Source of the DNA: Rhodococcus jostii NBRC 16295
GTDB lineage: Bacteria > Actinomycetota > Actinomycetes > Mycobacteriales > Mycobacteriaceae
Assembly: GCF_001894825.1 (NCBI RefSeq)
Contig: NZ_BCWY01000030.1
Coordinates: 1-64,000, forward strand
Direction of reading: 5' to 3'
DNA length: 64,000 bases
The first letter of the stretch is position 1, and every line of letters starts with the position of its first letter. Positions 26,139-35,318 of the stretch are shown piece by piece. A program made the position numbers and the translations under genes. Under the pieces are notes generated by a model that worked only from the letters and a program-made list of their open reading frames with translations, was not told where the DNA came from and made no database searches.

Positions 26139-27038
26139 CTAGCGAGCCACGGATGTCAGGGAGGCCGGGCGGCCGGAATCGTGGGTGTGGAACAGGAAGC
26201 GCGACAAGGCAGTGGTCATCGTGGAGTCCTTGCGGCGGATGAACAGCGTCTCCGCGCGCGAGTCGGCCGGCGCGAGGTGATGCACCTTCAAGGCCGACGC
26301 CATCGGCGACGACGTCACCACACTCAGTGGCAGCAGGGTCACGCCCATTCCCGCGGCCGCGCACCCGAGGATGCCGTCGAGAGTTCCGAACTCGAGGACC
26401 TCCGGGCTCGGCACTCCGCGCTGCTCGAAGAGCCGCTCGAGGCGGGCCCGGTAGGCGCAGCCGGCCCGGAGGACGAGAACCTTGCGCCGCCGGCCGTCGG
26501 CGAGCACGGAGTCCAGATCCGCCACGCGAACGCCGCTCACCAGCACGAGTTGCTCGATGAACACCTGCTCGGAGACCAGGTCCGGATGCCGCACCGGCCC
26601 GCAGACGAACGCACCGTCGAGTCGATGCTCGATCACCTCGGTGGTCAGCGCGTCGGTGGTGTCGGTCGCCAAGGTGAAGTCGACTCGGGGGCACTCTTCG
26701 CTGAAGGCAGCCAGCACCCCGGGGAGCCGCAATCCCGCGGTGGTCTCCATGGAACCGATCGCCAGTCGTCCCCCCGGGTCGTGATCGTCGCTGACGACCT
26801 GTGTCACTTCCCGTACGAGTTGCGTGATGTGTTCGGCATAGGGCAGCAGACGTTCGCCGGAGTTCGTCAGGGTCACCCCACGGGCATGACGGCGAAACAG
26901 TTCGACTCCGAGTTCGTCTTCGAGCGCGCGGATTCGTGAGCTGATGTTCGACTGAACCGTCAGAAGTTCCTTCGATGCCCGAGAAATTCCCCCGGAGCGG
27001 GCCACGGCCAGGAAGAAGGTCAGATCGCCGATGTCCAT
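26139..27038 (-). CDS. LysR family transcriptional regulator
   Basis: A 299-residue regulator with the winged helix-turn-helix at residues 1-60 (LTFFLAVARSGGISRASKEL then SNISSRIRALEDELGVELF) and a two-lobed effector domain. It lies five bases after the nitronate monooxygenase gene and before a transporter gene on the same strand, so it is probably co-transcribed and controls its own cluster. The effector is unknown. Confidence 0.88.
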   Translation of the reverse strand: MDIGDLTFFLAVARSGGISRASKELLTVQSNISSRIRALEDELGVELFRRHARGVTLTNSGERLLPYAEHITQLVREVTQVVSDDHDPGGRLAIGSMETTAGLRLPGVLAAFSEECPRVDFTLATDTTDALTTEVIEHRLDGAFVCGPVRHPDLVSEQVFIEQLVLVSGVRVADLDSVLADGRRRKVLVLRAGCAYRARLERLFEQRGVPSPEVLEFGTLDGILGCAAAGMGVTLLPLSVVTSSPMASALKVHHLAPADSRAETLFIRRKDSTMTTALSRFLFHTHDSGRPASLTSVAR

Positions 27039-27043
27039 GAGAA

Positions 27044-28108
27044 TTACCGTGTTTCACTCCACAGGTTCCGAACGATCTCCCCTGCAGGGGCCGAACGAGC
27101 ACTGCGATAGCCGATGCCGGCCCACAGGGCGAGGCCGTGCGGGTCGCCGGCGGCGCCTGCTGCGGCTCGCAGCCCACTGGTCAGCAGGTGTACCTGTGGG
27201 TATGCCGGTGCGGCGTGATCATCGAAGTCGGCGATGAAGTCATTGACCAGGCCGCGCGCGGGACGACCGGAGAACGCGCGAGTAACGACTGTCTCGGTGA
27301 AGCGGGCGTCGTGCAACGCGGCGCGGTGAGCGGGTTTGGTCCCAGCCTCGTCGGCGTCGAGGAGAGCGGTACCGATCTGGACGGCGGTGGCGCCGGCCTC
27401 GAGTGTTGCCGCGACGTGTGCCCCGGTCGCGATCCCTCCCGCCGCAATGACGGGAAGGTCGATTGCCGACCGGGCCGCCTCGACCAATTCCCTCGTCGAA
27501 CGTGGGTCCGGCTCGGCATCGGGGTCGAGTGTCGCTCGATGCCCGCCCGCGTCGACTCCTTGCAGACAGATCGCATCGACGCCCAGCTGCGCGGCCGAGA
27601 ATGCCTCGTCGATGTCGGAGACCGTGGCGATCACGGCACTGCCTGCGTCGTGTAGCCGATCGACGACATCTCGCGGCGGAAGGCCGAAGGTGAACGACAC
27701 CACGGGAACGGCAAGCTCGACCGCGAGATCGACCTTGCCATCGAACGCGTCGTCGTCGAAGTCGACGACGTCGGGCAGCGTCACGTGCCGGCGTTCGGCG
27801 ACCGGCTGCAACCGCTCCCGGTACGCCTCCACCGCGGCACGGTCGGCCAGGGGGCGGCCGGGGACGAAAAGATTGAGTCCGAACGGCGCGCTCGTCAGCG
27901 CGCGGACCGCGTCGACCTCACGCCGAACCGCCTCGACGGTCTTGTAGCCGGCCGCGAGGAAGCCGAGACCCCCGGCGGACGAGACCGCGGCAACGAGTTC
28001 CGGTGTGCTCGGCCCTCCGGCCATCGGTGCCCCGACGATGGGAATTCGGAAGCCGTCCTCGAGATCGAACACCAGGATCCTTTCGGTCGATGTGTGCGTG
28101 ACGGACAC
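27044..28108 (-). CDS. Nitronate monooxygenase family protein (copy 1)
   Basis: A 354-residue FMN-dependent TIM-barrel enzyme. Visible features are PIVGAPMAGGPSTPELVAAV at the start, AVIATVSDIDEAFSAAQLGVDAICLQGVDAGGH in the middle (the histidine sits in the family's catalytic region), and LPVIAAGGIATGAHVAATLEAGATAVQIGTALL for phosphate binding. Members oxidise alkyl nitronates, and some are mis-annotated enoyl reductase-like proteins. It heads the reverse-strand unit with the LysR regulator and YbfB-type transporter and is divergent from a second LysR gene. Confidence 0.85.
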   Translation of the reverse strand: MSVTHTSTERILVFDLEDGFRIPIVGAPMAGGPSTPELVAAVSSAGGLGFLAAGYKTVEAVRREVDAVRALTSAPFGLNLFVPGRPLADRAAVEAYRERLQPVAERRHVTLPDVVDFDDDAFDGKVDLAVELAVPVVSFTFGLPPRDVVDRLHDAGSAVIATVSDIDEAFSAAQLGVDAICLQGVDAGGHRATLDPDAEPDPRSTRELVEAARSAIDLPVIAAGGIATGAHVAATLEAGATAVQIGTALLDADEAGTKPAHRAALHDARFTETVVTRAFSGRPARGLVNDFIADFDDHAAPAYPQVHLLTSGLRAAAGAAGDPHGLALWAGIGYRSARSAPAGEIVRNLWSETR

Positions 28109-28152
28109 GGTTCACGTCCGCTTCACGCTTCCCTTCCTGATCCTGCACCGCT

Positions 28153-28172
28153 GCATTGCGGAGCGGAAATGC
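28153..28172. promoter_or_regulatory. Candidate LysR operator (T-N11-A)
   Basis: Inverted arms GCATT and AATGC are separated by ten bases and contain the T-N11-A arrangement recognised by LysR regulators. The site lies between the divergent nitronate monooxygenase gene (start 28108) and LysR gene (start 28202), where such an operator would be expected. Confidence 0.45.
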
Positions 28173-28201
28173 CTATTCGGCTGGATCTATGCTTGGGAGT
28201 T

Positions 28202-29071
28202 ATGTCCATCGAACTGCGGCATCTGCGGGCGGCCGTTGCGATCGCCGAGGCGGGCTCGTTCACTGCCGCCGCGAACGCGCTCCACATCACCCAGCCTGCG
28301 CTCACCCGAACGGTGCAGCAACTGGAGACCTCGCTCGGCGTTCGATTGTTCGACCGGACCTCGCGTGCGCTCACACTCACCGAGGACGGTGCCGGATTCG
28401 TCGAGAAGGTCCGCGTCATTCTCGGTGATCTCGATTCGGCGGTTGCGCTGTACACCAACCGATCCCTTGCCCTCGGCTTCAGTTGGCTGCTGCCCGATCC
28501 GTGGGCGCAGCAGGTGATCGACGAGGTCGAGAGGAACTCCCGCGCCACCGTCGTACCGCGTCGCTGCGACGACCCCATCGCCGCACTGAACAACGGCAGC
28601 GTAGACGCCGCCGTCGTTCGCCGTGATGTTCCCGGCGACGAGTTCGTGCAGCATCCGCTGTTCGAGGAGCAGCGGATCGCGGCGGTATCGACGGCGTCGC
28701 CTCTCGCGACCCGCAAATCGATCGACTGGGCCGAGTTCGGAACACTCCCCCTCGTCATCAACACCCTCAGCGGCACCACATCCGAAGATCTGTGGCCGAA
28801 CCACGACGGTCCGGTGGTGACGTGCTCGAACTTCGACGAGTGGCTCGAGTTGGTCGCCGCCGATCGCGGTGTCGGCACGGTTCCCGAAGTTGCCCGCAGG
28901 CGGGTAACCCATCGCAATGTCCAGTTCATCCCGCTGGTCGGTGCGCCGCCCGCGGTCGTGCGGTTCGTCTACCGCCGCAACCGGGTGACGCCGCTGCTGC
29001 GGGTGCTGCGGGACGCCGCGATCCGGCACTCTCCGCCACCCGGCGACGCCACCATTCGTCAGCACGGCTGA
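28202..29071 (+). CDS. LysR family transcriptional regulator
   Basis: A 289-residue regulator with the DNA-binding domain at residues 1-62 (LRHLRAAVAIAEAGSFTAAA then LHITQPALTRTVQQLETSLG) and an effector-binding domain. It is divergent from nitronate monooxygenase copy 1 and convergent with the PPOX-type gene, overlapping its stop by 13 bases. ATG 28202 starts the standard LysR N-terminus (MSIELRHLRA); the frame extends upstream to 27785 only as antisense of the oxygenase gene. Confidence 0.88.
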   Translation: MSIELRHLRAAVAIAEAGSFTAAANALHITQPALTRTVQQLETSLGVRLFDRTSRALTLTEDGAGFVEKVRVILGDLDSAVALYTNRSLALGFSWLLPDPWAQQVIDEVERNSRATVVPRRCDDPIAALNNGSVDAAVVRRDVPGDEFVQHPLFEEQRIAAVSTASPLATRKSIDWAEFGTLPLVINTLSGTTSEDLWPNHDGPVVTCSNFDEWLELVAADRGVGTVPEVARRRVTHRNVQFIPLVGAPPAVVRFVYRRNRVTPLLRVLRDAAIRHSPPPGDATIRQHG

Positions 29072-29745
29072 CCGTCGGTGTGCACGCGAAGCTGGGCTAC
29101 CTCCAGCTCCAGTTCTGCATTGCGGGACCGCAGGAGTTCCATTTCTTCGTGTAGACCTTTGCGGGCCAACGTGAGTGACTCCCGCATTCTGGCCTCGCCG
29201 TACTTCGGGGGAATGTTCTTCGTGCAGTTCCGGTCGAGCGCCTCGACGTGGACGACGAACGCGCGGTCACATCCGGCCTTGACCACCCCGTCAGGTGTGG
29301 TGAGGAGCCGTCCGATGAGATCCGGATCGTCGGCACGCTCGACGACCTCGGTTCGTCCGTAGACTTTGACTCTGGTGCGGGTGGGGTAGTCGATGAAGAA
29401 GAGAGCCACTCGGTCGTTCTCGTCGAGGTTGCCGACCGTGACGAACTGCTGATTTCCCGAGTAGTCCGCCAGCGCAATCGTCGTCGGGTCCGGCACGTGC
29501 ACGAAGCCGGGCGGGCCGCCGCGGTGTTGGATATAGGGCCACCCCGAGGGTGTCACGGTCGCGATGAAGAACGAATCGGTGGCTCGGATCAGTGCAGTGA
29601 CCCGGGTGTCCAGTTCGTCGGGCAGGCCCGGGTCGTCCTCCTGCGCCCGCATGCGCCCGTACCAGTTGATGCTTCCCGTTGCCTTCTGCCGCTCGGCCAC
29701 CGGAGCAGTGAACGCGATCGCGCCGTACCGGGTCGGGTATCTCAT
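29059..29745 (-). CDS. Pyridoxamine 5'-phosphate oxidase-like split-barrel protein
   Basis: A 228-residue protein with a flavin-binding split barrel (FFIATVTPSGWPYIQHRGGP, then FVTVGNLDENDRVALFFIDY and TRVKVYGRTEVV) and a C-terminal coiled-coil tail of about 60 residues (ARKGLHEEMELLRSRNAELE). Such FMN- or F420-linked proteins carry out varied redox reactions. ATG 29745 overlaps the stop of the transporter gene (ATGA), so it is co-translated as the last gene of a nitronate monooxygenase-transporter operon. The tail suggests oligomer formation. Confidence 0.82.
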   Translation of the reverse strand: MRYPTRYGAIAFTAPVAERQKATGSINWYGRMRAQEDDPGLPDELDTRVTALIRATDSFFIATVTPSGWPYIQHRGGPPGFVHVPDPTTIALADYSGNQQFVTVGNLDENDRVALFFIDYPTRTRVKVYGRTEVVERADDPDLIGRLLTTPDGVVKAGCDRAFVVHVEALDRNCTKNIPPKYGEARMRESLTLARKGLHEEMELLRSRNAELELEVAQLRVHTDGQPC

Positions 29746-31115
29746 GACGAGTACTCGGAATCGATGTGCTTCCACGCCCGCCGGACTATCGGGCTGTCCA
29801 CTCCCCGACGCAACGTCAGCACGAACACCACTGCGGTGACCGCGGTTACCGCGATGGGGTAGATCAGCCCGGCGAGGACGTTCCCGGTCGCGGAGTTGAG
29901 CGAGAGCGCCACCAGAGGGGTGAAGCCACCGAACACGCCGGTCCCGATGTGGTACGCCAGCGACAGTCCGGTGTAACGGATCTGTGGTGGGAACAATTCG
30001 GACAGGAATGCCGCGGTGGGCCCGTAGACCATGGTGACGAAGATGACCTGAATCGTCAGCGGCACGATCATCTGGATGTGGTGGCCCTCGACCGCGGCGT
30101 CCCGGATCCACTGGAACAGCGGGAGGTAGCCGACTGCCGAAAGTACCAATCCGCACATGATGATCCGAGTCCGTCCATATTTGTCGGACATCTTGCCGAA
30201 GACGACGAAGAACGGTGTCGCGATGACCAGGGCGATTCCGACCGAGAGATTCGCGGTGAGGAAGTCGATCTTCAAGATCGTCTGCAGGAAGTACAGCGTG
30301 TAGAACTGGCTGGTGTACCAGGCAACTCCCAGCCCCGCCGTGACTCCGAAGAGCACGACGAGCAGTAACGCGAAGGCCGGCTTGTTCGCCACCGCGTCCC
30401 TGATCGGTGAACGCGAGAGGTTTCCGCTCCGTCGCATCTCCTCGAACACCGGCGATTCGTGCATCTTCATGCGGATCTTCAGCGAGAACAGCACCAGGAC
30501 CGCGGACAGAAGGAACGGAATCCGCCAGCCCCACACAGTGAATGCCTCCTCGCCCAACCCCACCCGGCAGAGCACGATGACGCCGATCGACAGGAGCAGA
30601 CCCCCGGTCGCGGTGGTCTGGAGAACACTGGTGAGGGCTCCGCGTTTCTTCGCCGGCGAATTCTCCGCGATGTAGACGACTGCACCCCCGTACTCTCCGC
30701 CGATCGCGAGACCCTGCAGCAGCCGCAACGTCACCAGCAGTATCGGCGCCAGAATTCCGATGTGGTCATAGGTAGGCATCAGTCCGAGCATCGTGGTGGC
30801 GCCGCCCATGATGAGCAGGGTCGTCATGAAGGTCTTCTTACGTCCGACCCGGTCGCCCATTCTGCCGAACACCATGGCGCCGATGGGGCGTACGACGAAA
30901 CCCGTCCCGAAGGCGGCAATCGTGACGAGAAGTGCTGCGGTTCCGTTTCCTTCGGGAAAGAACATTCCGGAGAACACGACTGCGAGACTGCCGTAGATGT
31001 AGAAGTCGTACCATTCGATCAACGTTCCGACGCTCGACGCGGTGATGATCTTGCGAAGGCTGCTCTTCGCTACACCGCTCGTGAGAGCGGGTGGTGACAC
31101 GGACTGGCTGGTCAT
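29742..31115 (-). CDS. MHS-type major facilitator transporter
   Basis: A 457-residue twelve-helix symporter of the metabolite:H+ group. Diagnostic wording: ASSVGTLIEWYDFYIYGSLA in helix 1, VRPIGAMVFGRMGDRVGRKK for the loop 2-3 signature, and LQGLAIGGEYGGAVVYIAEN. Relatives import organic acids and compatible solutes. ATG 31115 has AGAAGG ten bases upstream; the longer frame to 31163 adds a basic stretch. It is in the same operon as nitronate monooxygenase copy 2 (57-base gap) and the PPOX-like protein. Confidence 0.88.
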   Translation of the reverse strand: MTSQSVSPPALTSGVAKSSLRKIITASSVGTLIEWYDFYIYGSLAVVFSGMFFPEGNGTAALLVTIAAFGTGFVVRPIGAMVFGRMGDRVGRKKTFMTTLLIMGGATTMLGLMPTYDHIGILAPILLVTLRLLQGLAIGGEYGGAVVYIAENSPAKKRGALTSVLQTTATGGLLLSIGVIVLCRVGLGEEAFTVWGWRIPFLLSAVLVLFSLKIRMKMHESPVFEEMRRSGNLSRSPIRDAVANKPAFALLLVVLFGVTAGLGVAWYTSQFYTLYFLQTILKIDFLTANLSVGIALVIATPFFVVFGKMSDKYGRTRIIMCGLVLSAVGYLPLFQWIRDAAVEGHHIQMIVPLTIQVIFVTMVYGPTAAFLSELFPPQIRYTGLSLAYHIGTGVFGGFTPLVALSLNSATGNVLAGLIYPIAVTAVTAVVFVLTLRRGVDSPIVRRAWKHIDSEYSS

Positions 31116-31172
31116 GGGGAATCCTTCTGGGGACGCACGGGGTGGGGGTTTGCGAGGTCGCACCGAAGGGCG

Positions 31173-32162
31173 CTAGGAGCCGATCGCCGCCAGATTGTGG
31201 GAAGTGCGGCCCAGGATGGCGCCGGCGGTGTCGACCATGTCATCGATGATCGACGCGACGGTGTCGACACGATCGATCTGTCCGACGACCTCACCGACGA
31301 TCAGATTCGCGACGTCGTAGTCGTCGGCGTTCACTGCCGCCCGGAATTGCTCCTGCTTCTCCGGAAGCACGTCCCGGAGGCCGGACTCGTCGCCGTGCCA
31401 TCGGCGGATGAAGTCGTTGTGCAGGACTCGGCCCGTGTAACGACTCGGCCAGGGCTTCTCACGCACGATGTCGAAGGCGCTCTGTCTGATCGTGTCGTCC
31501 CCACTGGCCTGTACAGCGCGTTGCTGGGCCGCACGGGGAATCGCCGCCTCCTCGGCCGCCCAGAATCTGGTCCCGACGAGGGCACCGTCCGCTCCGAGCG
31601 CGAGCGCGGCCGCCAGGCCTCGGCCGTCGCCGATTCCACCGGCCGCCAGCAGCATCACATCCGGTGCCTCCCGCCGGAGGAAATCGGCGATCTCCGGTAC
31701 CAGGGTGAACGTCGATCGGGTTCCCGTTCCGTGGCCGCCCGCCTCCCCTCCCTGAGCAGCGACGACGCTCGCACCCACCTCCATCGCGCGGCGCGCTTGT
31801 TCGAGATCGTGCACCTGGCAGATCAGCGGGATTCCCGCGGCACGAATCGCAGGCGCGTGCGGTGCCGGGTCGCTGAAGGAGAGGAAGATAGCCGCCGGCC
31901 GGTAGCCGATCGCCGTCTCGAGGAGGTGCGGCTGCCGCGCCATGGACCACGTGATGAAGCCACAACCGATAGCGTCGGTCGTCACGCGGTCGAACTGATT
32001 GTGCAACCAGGACTCGTCGCCGTATCCGCCGCCGATCAGTCCCAATCCCCCTGCCTCGGCCACGGCAGAAGCCAATCTCCAATCGGAGACGTAATCCATC
32101 GGTGCAAGGACGATGGGGTGTTCGATTCCGAATTTCTCGGTGAAGCGATTCTGCAAGCTCAT
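31173..32162 (-). CDS. Nitronate monooxygenase family protein (copy 2)
   Basis: A 329-residue FMN TIM-barrel protein: HPIVLAPMDYVSDWRLASAV, VVAAQGGEAGGHGTGTRSTF (catalytic-region histidine), MLLAAGGIGDGRGLAAALAL and VGTRFWAAEEAAIP. It is clearly a different subgroup from the copy at 27044-28108. ATG 32162 has GAGGAG eight bases upstream. It leads the operon with the MHS transporter and PPOX-like protein, which suggests import and flavin-dependent oxidation of a nitro- or keto-type compound; this is inference from context. Confidence 0.85.
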   Translation of the reverse strand: MSLQNRFTEKFGIEHPIVLAPMDYVSDWRLASAVAEAGGLGLIGGGYGDESWLHNQFDRVTTDAIGCGFITWSMARQPHLLETAIGYRPAAIFLSFSDPAPHAPAIRAAGIPLICQVHDLEQARRAMEVGASVVAAQGGEAGGHGTGTRSTFTLVPEIADFLRREAPDVMLLAAGGIGDGRGLAAALALGADGALVGTRFWAAEEAAIPRAAQQRAVQASGDDTIRQSAFDIVREKPWPSRYTGRVLHNDFIRRWHGDESGLRDVLPEKQEQFRAAVNADDYDVANLIVGEVVGQIDRVDTVASIIDDMVDTAGAILGRTSHNLAAIGS

Positions 32163-32390
32163 GCTGGGCTCCTCCACAAATTTCCGACGTGTCGCAGTGT
32201 TTCCCACGTGCTCCACGTCACACCGGATTGCTTTGCGCCAACGCTAGAACCCGGCCGAACAGGGGTCCAACAGTTTGTACCGAAACCTGCTTTCTCCAGG
32301 ACAGAACGCTCACGCAACCAGACAGACTCGTGAAACTCACTGTGCTGCAATGAACTAGCCCAATGGGCTTACGCCCGGCGCGGTGACGCC

Positions 32391-33143
32391 TCACGCCACG
32401 TGTGCGTCGCGCAGGTTCGCGGCCTCCTCGAGGAGCCCGGGGTCTGCGGTCCGTTTGTGAACTGCGCCGATCTCGGCGAGGATCGCAGCCCGGACCTGTT
32501 CGAGGGTGACGGCCGGGTTCATGTCCGCGAGGGACGCCGCCGTGCTCGGGTCGAACGCCAACTCCAGCGCGGCATTGACGTCAGCGAGCACTGCCCGCAC
32601 GGGGGCCGAATCGGACACCACCAGTTCGAAGCCGAAGAGCCAGGCCCCGGCAATTATTCGCTGCGCGGTTCCGGCCAGCTTGACGCGGCCTGCGCCGTTC
32701 ACGGTCCAATCACCTGGGCAGTACTCACCGGGTACCGGACCTATCCGGGCGTCGACACCGAGATCCCTCAACACGGCGACGATTCTCGGGGTGATGCGCT
32801 CGAAACGCGGGCGGGCGCCGACGATGCCCTCGGTGTCCCGGGAGTACATCTCCACGACGAGCGTCTGCTCGTGGTAGGCCGCGGCACGACCACCGGCGCC
32901 TCGGACGACCGGCGTGAATCCGTGTCGGCGCGCCACCGCTGCGGCGCCCGGAAACTGCGGCCGAACGGCGTCCAACCGCCCGAACGACAACGTACGTGCA
33001 GGACTGTAGATGCGGACCAGCGCAGGGGCATTCGGCTCTCGCCCGGTGCGACGCAGGAGTGCCGACGCGAACGCCGCATCCAACACGGGATCGTCCGGAA
33101 AATGCGTAGTCAGCAACTGCTCGATCGTCATACCCTGTCCCAT
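32391..33143 (-). CDS. Lipoate-protein ligase A-like protein
   Basis: A 250-residue protein of the BPL/LplA/LipB fold. It shows RIYSPARTLSFGRLDAVRP, VVRGAGGRAAAYHEQTLVVE (the RRxGGGxxxH-like ligand site), and GRVKLAGTAQRIIAGAWLF, whose lysine matches the catalytic KxxGxAQR motif. It would transfer lipoyl or octanoyl groups to carrier proteins; a C-terminal accessory domain is short or missing. Starts at 33146 (GTG), 33143 and 33131 are possible. Single gene, divergent from the cupin gene. Confidence 0.75.
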   Translation of the reverse strand: MGQGMTIEQLLTTHFPDDPVLDAAFASALLRRTGREPNAPALVRIYSPARTLSFGRLDAVRPQFPGAAAVARRHGFTPVVRGAGGRAAAYHEQTLVVEMYSRDTEGIVGARPRFERITPRIVAVLRDLGVDARIGPVPGEYCPGDWTVNGAGRVKLAGTAQRIIAGAWLFGFELVVSDSAPVRAVLADVNAALELAFDPSTAASLADMNPAVTLEQVRAAILAEIGAVHKRTADPGLLEEAANLRDAHVA

Positions 33144-33363
33144 CACTCCGCTCAGGACACCACACGGCGTCGCTGGGCGTCATCTCCGCACCCGAACACA
33201 CCCCAACAGTGTCGCCGAGGCGGAAGTAGTCCACCACAGCGATCGGTTTCGCGGATATCCCCGCGGCCGCTCTCTCTGGAGCCCTACCCTGGACACGCCG
33301 AAATGCACTCCCCTGGATGCCCGCGCACCGTGTGCGGGGCCAGCGCGCCGAGAGGTCGTCACG

Positions 33364-33801
33364 ATGCTCCTCAGATCGAGTGTGGTCGTCTTGTCCTGTG
33401 CCGTAGCCGCGGTGCTGTCTGCGTCCCCCGCCCAGGCCACGCCGTCGTCGGGTGTGACCGCGCAGGTTCTGTTCGAGACGACGGTTCCGGCGGTCGCCGG
33501 CAGCTCAGGGGGCACCGACCTGACGCTGCGGCGCATCGAGATCGCCCCGGGCGGCACGACGGGATGGCATTACCACGACGGCCCGGTGTACGCGTTCGTG
33601 GAATCCGGGGTGCTGTCCCGCACGCTGCAGGACTGCACGAAGGCGGTGACGACTGCCGGTCAGGCGATCACCGAGGATCACGGTAGCGATCACGTCCACG
33701 AGGGCTCGAATCTGGGGACCGAACCACTGGTGCTGCTCGCGTTCTACACGGAACCGGAGGGCAAGCCGTTGTCGGAGGACGCACCGGCGCCCGCGTGCTG
33801 A
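33364..33801 (+). CDS. Secreted cupin-domain protein
   Basis: A 145-residue protein with a signal peptide (residues 1-26, core VVVLSCAVAAVLSASPAQA) and a small cupin barrel: GGTTGWHYHDGPVYAFVESG carries the first cupin motif with two histidines and a glutamate, and HGSDHVHEGSNLGTEPLVLL the second. These residues normally hold one metal ion. A single exported cupin could bind a small ligand or act as a dioxygenase. It is convergent with cobK, 21 bases away. Confidence 0.78.
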   Translation: MLLRSSVVVLSCAVAAVLSASPAQATPSSGVTAQVLFETTVPAVAGSSGGTDLTLRRIEIAPGGTTGWHYHDGPVYAFVESGVLSRTLQDCTKAVTTAGQAITEDHGSDHVHEGSNLGTEPLVLLAFYTEPEGKPLSEDAPAPAC

Positions 33802-33822
33802 TGCGTCACCCGGCCGACCTTC

Positions 33823-34566
33823 TCATCGGATGACGGAGTCGATCCACTCGACCGCTCCCGCGACGTCGTCGACAGTTGCGGTCGCCGGCGGCGGCGGTGG
33901 CCGGCGGATCATCACCACCGGTACACCGAGTTCCCGTGCGGCGTCGAGTTTCGCGTCGGTCTGCGCGCCACCGCTGTTCTTGGTAACCAGGATGTCGACG
34001 CGGTGCTCGCGCATCAGTGCGGTCTCGTCCGCGACCGTGTACGGCCCGCGAGCGAGGAGCAACGTCGACTGGGGCGGCATCGCCACTTCGGGCGGATCGA
34101 TTGCGCGAACCAGAAACCACAGCGCGCGCAGGCCGGCGAATGCGTCCACACCCTGCCTGCCGATCGTGAGGAAGACTCGCGTTCCCAGGCCGGGCAGCCG
34201 TTCGGCCGCGGCGGCGAGGTCCGCGGCACCCACCCAGTTGTCGCCGGGCCGCGGGGACCATTCGGGACGTCGCAGCACGACGAGCGGTACCCCGCAACGG
34301 TCGGCGGCGTCTGCGGCGTTGCTCGTGATCTGTGCCGCGAACGGGTGCGTGGCGTCCACGATCGCGTCGACGCGCTGCTCGCGCAGCCAGTCGGCGAGAC
34401 CGTCCACTCCCCCGAATCCGCCGACCCGCACGTCGCCCACCGGCATCCGCGGATCGCGGACCCGGCCGGCGAGCGAGGACACCGTCTCGACACCTGGGAT
34501 CTCGGCAAGCGCGGCGGCGAGAGATCGGGCCTCCCCGGTGCCGCCGAGGATCAGGATCCGAGCCAC
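33823..34566 (-). CDS. cobK: Precorrin-6A reductase
   Basis: A 247-residue protein with the CobK pattern: an N-terminal ILILGGTGEARSLAAALAEI, DATHPFAAQITSNAADA in the middle, and TKNSGGAQTDAKLDAARELG then VPVVMIRRPPPP at the end. It reduces precorrin-6A to precorrin-6B with NADPH in aerobic cobalamin synthesis. It is the last gene of the reverse-strand cobL-cobM-cobK set, two bases after cobM, matching the mycobacterial order. Confidence 0.92.
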   Translation of the reverse strand: MARILILGGTGEARSLAAALAEIPGVETVSSLAGRVRDPRMPVGDVRVGGFGGVDGLADWLREQRVDAIVDATHPFAAQITSNAADAADRCGVPLVVLRRPEWSPRPGDNWVGAADLAAAAERLPGLGTRVFLTIGRQGVDAFAGLRALWFLVRAIDPPEVAMPPQSTLLLARGPYTVADETALMREHRVDILVTKNSGGAQTDAKLDAARELGVPVVMIRRPPPPPATATVDDVAGAVEWIDSVIR

Positions 34567-34568
34567 GA

Positions 34569-35318
34569 TCAGTGGGTGCTGCGCTCGCGGGTGGCGGAAT
34601 ACAGATAGCTGTCCGGGAAACCCTCGGCGGCAAGCACTTTCCCGACGATCACCACGGCAGTCTTGGTGACGCCGGCCGCCTTCACCTGATCGGCAATCGT
34701 GGCCAGGGTGCCGCGCAGCACGATCTCGTCGGGGCGCGACGCGAACGCGACCACCGCGGCGGGACAGTCGCGGCCGTAGTTCTCAGTGAGTTCGTCGACG
34801 ATCTGATCGATCCGGTGCGCGCCCAGGTGCACCACCATCGTCGCGCCGCTGCGGCCCAGGGATCGTAGGTCCTCGCCCTCCGGCATCGCGGTGGACAGCG
34901 TGGACACGCGAGTCAGCACGATCGACTGCGAGACGCCGGGGACGGTCAGCTCCCGCCCCAACGACGCCGCCGCGGCGGTGAACGCGGGCACCCCGGGCAC
35001 CACGGTGTACGCGACACCGGCAGCCTCGAGCCGCCGCACCTGCTCGGCGACGGCGCTGAAGATCGACGGGTCACCCGAATGCAGGCGGGCGACGTCCTGA
35101 CCGGCGGCGTCGGCCTCGATCAGCAGGGCGACGATCTCGTCGAGACTCAGGCGTGCCGTGTCGATCACCCGCGCACCCGCGGGGCATTCCTGGAGGAGTT
35201 CCTGCGGGACGAGGCTGCCCGCGTACAGGCAGACGGGGCTCGCCGCGATGATCCGCTGCGCGCGCACCGTAACGAGGTCGGCCGCGCCGGGACCCGCTCC
35301 GATGAAGTACACCGTCAT
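34569..35318 (-). CDS. cobM: Precorrin-4 C11-methyltransferase
   Basis: A 249-residue tetrapyrrole methylase. VYFIGAGPGAADLVTVRAQR opens the SAM-binding half, VARLHSGDPSIFSAVAEQVR follows, and YTVVPGVPAFTAAAASLGRE with MVVHLGAHRIDQIVDEL completes the CobM pattern. It methylates C11 of the corrin ring precursor. Its ATG overlaps the cobL stop (ATGA at 35315-35318), indicating translational coupling. Confidence 0.93.
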   Translation of the reverse strand: MTVYFIGAGPGAADLVTVRAQRIIAASPVCLYAGSLVPQELLQECPAGARVIDTARLSLDEIVALLIEADAAGQDVARLHSGDPSIFSAVAEQVRRLEAAGVAYTVVPGVPAFTAAAASLGRELTVPGVSQSIVLTRVSTLSTAMPEGEDLRSLGRSGATMVVHLGAHRIDQIVDELTENYGRDCPAAVVAFASRPDEIVLRGTLATIADQVKAAGVTKTAVVIVGKVLAAEGFPDSYLYSATRERSTH

